Origin: GCA-2716945 sp964342835
Lineage (GTDB): Bacteria > Pseudomonadota > Gammaproteobacteria > GCA-002705445 > GCA-002716945
Direction of reading: 5' to 3'
DNA: 7,027 bases
NCBI GenBank assembly: GCA_964342835.1
Contig: CAYFGJ010000058.1
Span: 1-7,027, forward strand
Numbering within the stretch: position 1 is the stretch's first letter; each line of letters starts with the position of its first letter. Positions 6,327 to 7,027 of this stretch are shown here, in pieces. A program made the translations under genes and the position numbers. A model generated the notes under the pieces. It ran no database searches. It was not told where the DNA came from and worked only from the letters and a program-made list of their open reading frames with translations.

Positions 6327-7027
6327 TTAAAAAATATCTTTTAGTTGATTTAAGATATTTTCATTTTCCAATGTAGATGTGTCACCAGATATTTTTTCGC
6401 CTCTGGCAATATTTCGTAGAAGTCTCCTCATAATTTTTCCAGATCGAGTTTTAGGTAGATTATCTGAAAATGTAATTTTGTCAGGTTTAGCAATTGAGCC
6501 AATTTTTTCTTTAACCCAACCCCTAAGTTGATCCGCTAATTCTTGATTAGCTTGATCAGAAAAATTATTTTTTAAAACGACAAAAGCATGAATTGCTTCA
6601 CCTTTAATTTCATGAGGAAAACTTACTACCGCAGATTCAGCTACATAATCATGAGAAACCATTGCTGATTCAACTTCCATAGTTCCTAATCTATGACCAG
6701 AAATGTTAACTACATCATCTGATCTCCCCATAATCCAGATATTTCCAATATTGTCCTTTCTGGCAGTATCTCCAGTTACGTAATAATTATTATCAAATTT
6801 ACTCCAATAAGTTTCAATATATCTCTCTTTGTCATTCCATATACCTCTTAACATAGATGGCCATGGTTCTTGAATAACTAAATAACCACCCTGATTTTTT
6901 TTATTTATTATTTTTCCTTCTTCATCAACAATTTCAGCCTTAATACCTGGTAAAGGTTTAGTACATGTACCTGGTATAGTTTCAGTAACACCAGGTATGG
7001 GTGCAATCATATTTGCTCCGGTTTCAG
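6327..7027 (-). CDS. acs: Acetyl-CoA synthetase, C-terminal third (5' end outside window)
   Basis: Acs is an AMP-forming acetate:CoA ligase that turns acetate into acetyl-CoA through acetyl-adenylate. The frame runs off the window edge. Residues before the Met codon at 7010 read ETGAN, continuing the A5-type motif (usual WQTETG), so that Met is internal. Counting from it, 227 residues remain: PIPGVTETIPGT at 4-15, the A7/A8 core YVTGDTARKD at 77-86 and GRSDDVVNISGHRLG at 95-109 (the hinge between the large and small domains), then LPKTRSGKIMRR at 185-196 with Lys192, the catalytic lysine acetylated in E. coli and Salmonella Acs, and GDTSTL at 209-214. The ending IARG...GDTSTL is typical of true Acs rather than a general acyl-CoA ligase. 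Propionyl-CoA synthetase is the main alternative, since the acyl-pocket residues lie outside the window. It leads directly into the transporter gene, probably as one transcript. Confidence 0.93.
   Translation of the reverse strand, partial: ETGANMIAPIPGVTETIPGTCTKPLPGIKAEIVDEEGKIINKKNQGGYLVIQEPWPSMLRGIWNDKERYIETYWSKFDNNYYVTGDTARKDNIGNIWIMGRSDDVVNISGHRLGTMEVESAMVSHDYVAESAVVSFPHEIKGEAIHAFVVLKNNFSDQANQELADQLRGWVKEKIGSIAKPDKITFSDNLPKTRSGKIMRRLLRNIARGEKISGDTSTLENENILNQLKDIF

Noticed and set aside
7008..7010. Met codon at 7010 as the acs start
   Set aside because: The frame continues upstream as ETGAN, part of the conserved TETG motif region, so the gene runs off the window.

Overview
The window is ordinary, densely packed bacterial core DNA that is strongly A+T-rich throughout. 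It shows five genes of a conserved translation and RNA-processing operon on the plus strand (infB end, rbfA, truB, rpsO, pnp; bases 1-4631). These meet, tail to tail, a two-gene minus-strand unit of acetyl-CoA synthetase (acs end) followed by an OFA-type major facilitator transporter (bases 4628-7027). I see no rRNA, tRNA, CRISPR array, insertion sequence, phage gene or long repeat, and no stretch over 30 bases outside coding sequence.

Organism: the protein sequences read as gammaproteobacterial. TruB has LDPLATGMLP, S15 has RGLLRMV, and PNPase and IF-2 match remembered E. coli sequences along most of their length. High A+T, tiny intergenic gaps and a shortened TruB suggest a streamlined genome, such as a marine SAR86-type lineage or another reduced AT-rich gammaproteobacterium. 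That placement is inference from memory, not a tree. TGA is used as a stop (truB), so the code looks standard.

Plus-strand operon: IF-2 (initiator tRNA delivery), RbfA (30S maturation), TruB (tRNA U55 pseudouridylation), S15 (16S rRNA-binding r-protein) and PNPase (RNA decay) follow each other with gaps of 2, 3, 28 and 3 bases. Only rpsO has a clear Shine-Dalgarno sequence. It also has a candidate extended -10 promoter lying over the truB stop, so rpsO-pnp may be boosted separately. TruB lacks the C-terminal PUA-like region and has Ile where the family has an almost invariant His, but its catalytic residues are intact.

Minus-strand unit: acs is followed 10 bases later by a 562-residue OFA transporter. 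This suggests a small monocarboxylate (perhaps acetate) uptake-and-activation module. The transporter has two insertions of about 60 residues at pseudo-symmetric positions (TM5-6 and TM11-12), both predicted to be periplasmic.

I did not find convincing evidence of an undescribed system. The most notable points are the minimal TruB, the transporter's paired insertions and its pairing with acs, and the shared TTAA stop site that leaves no room for a terminator between the convergent units.
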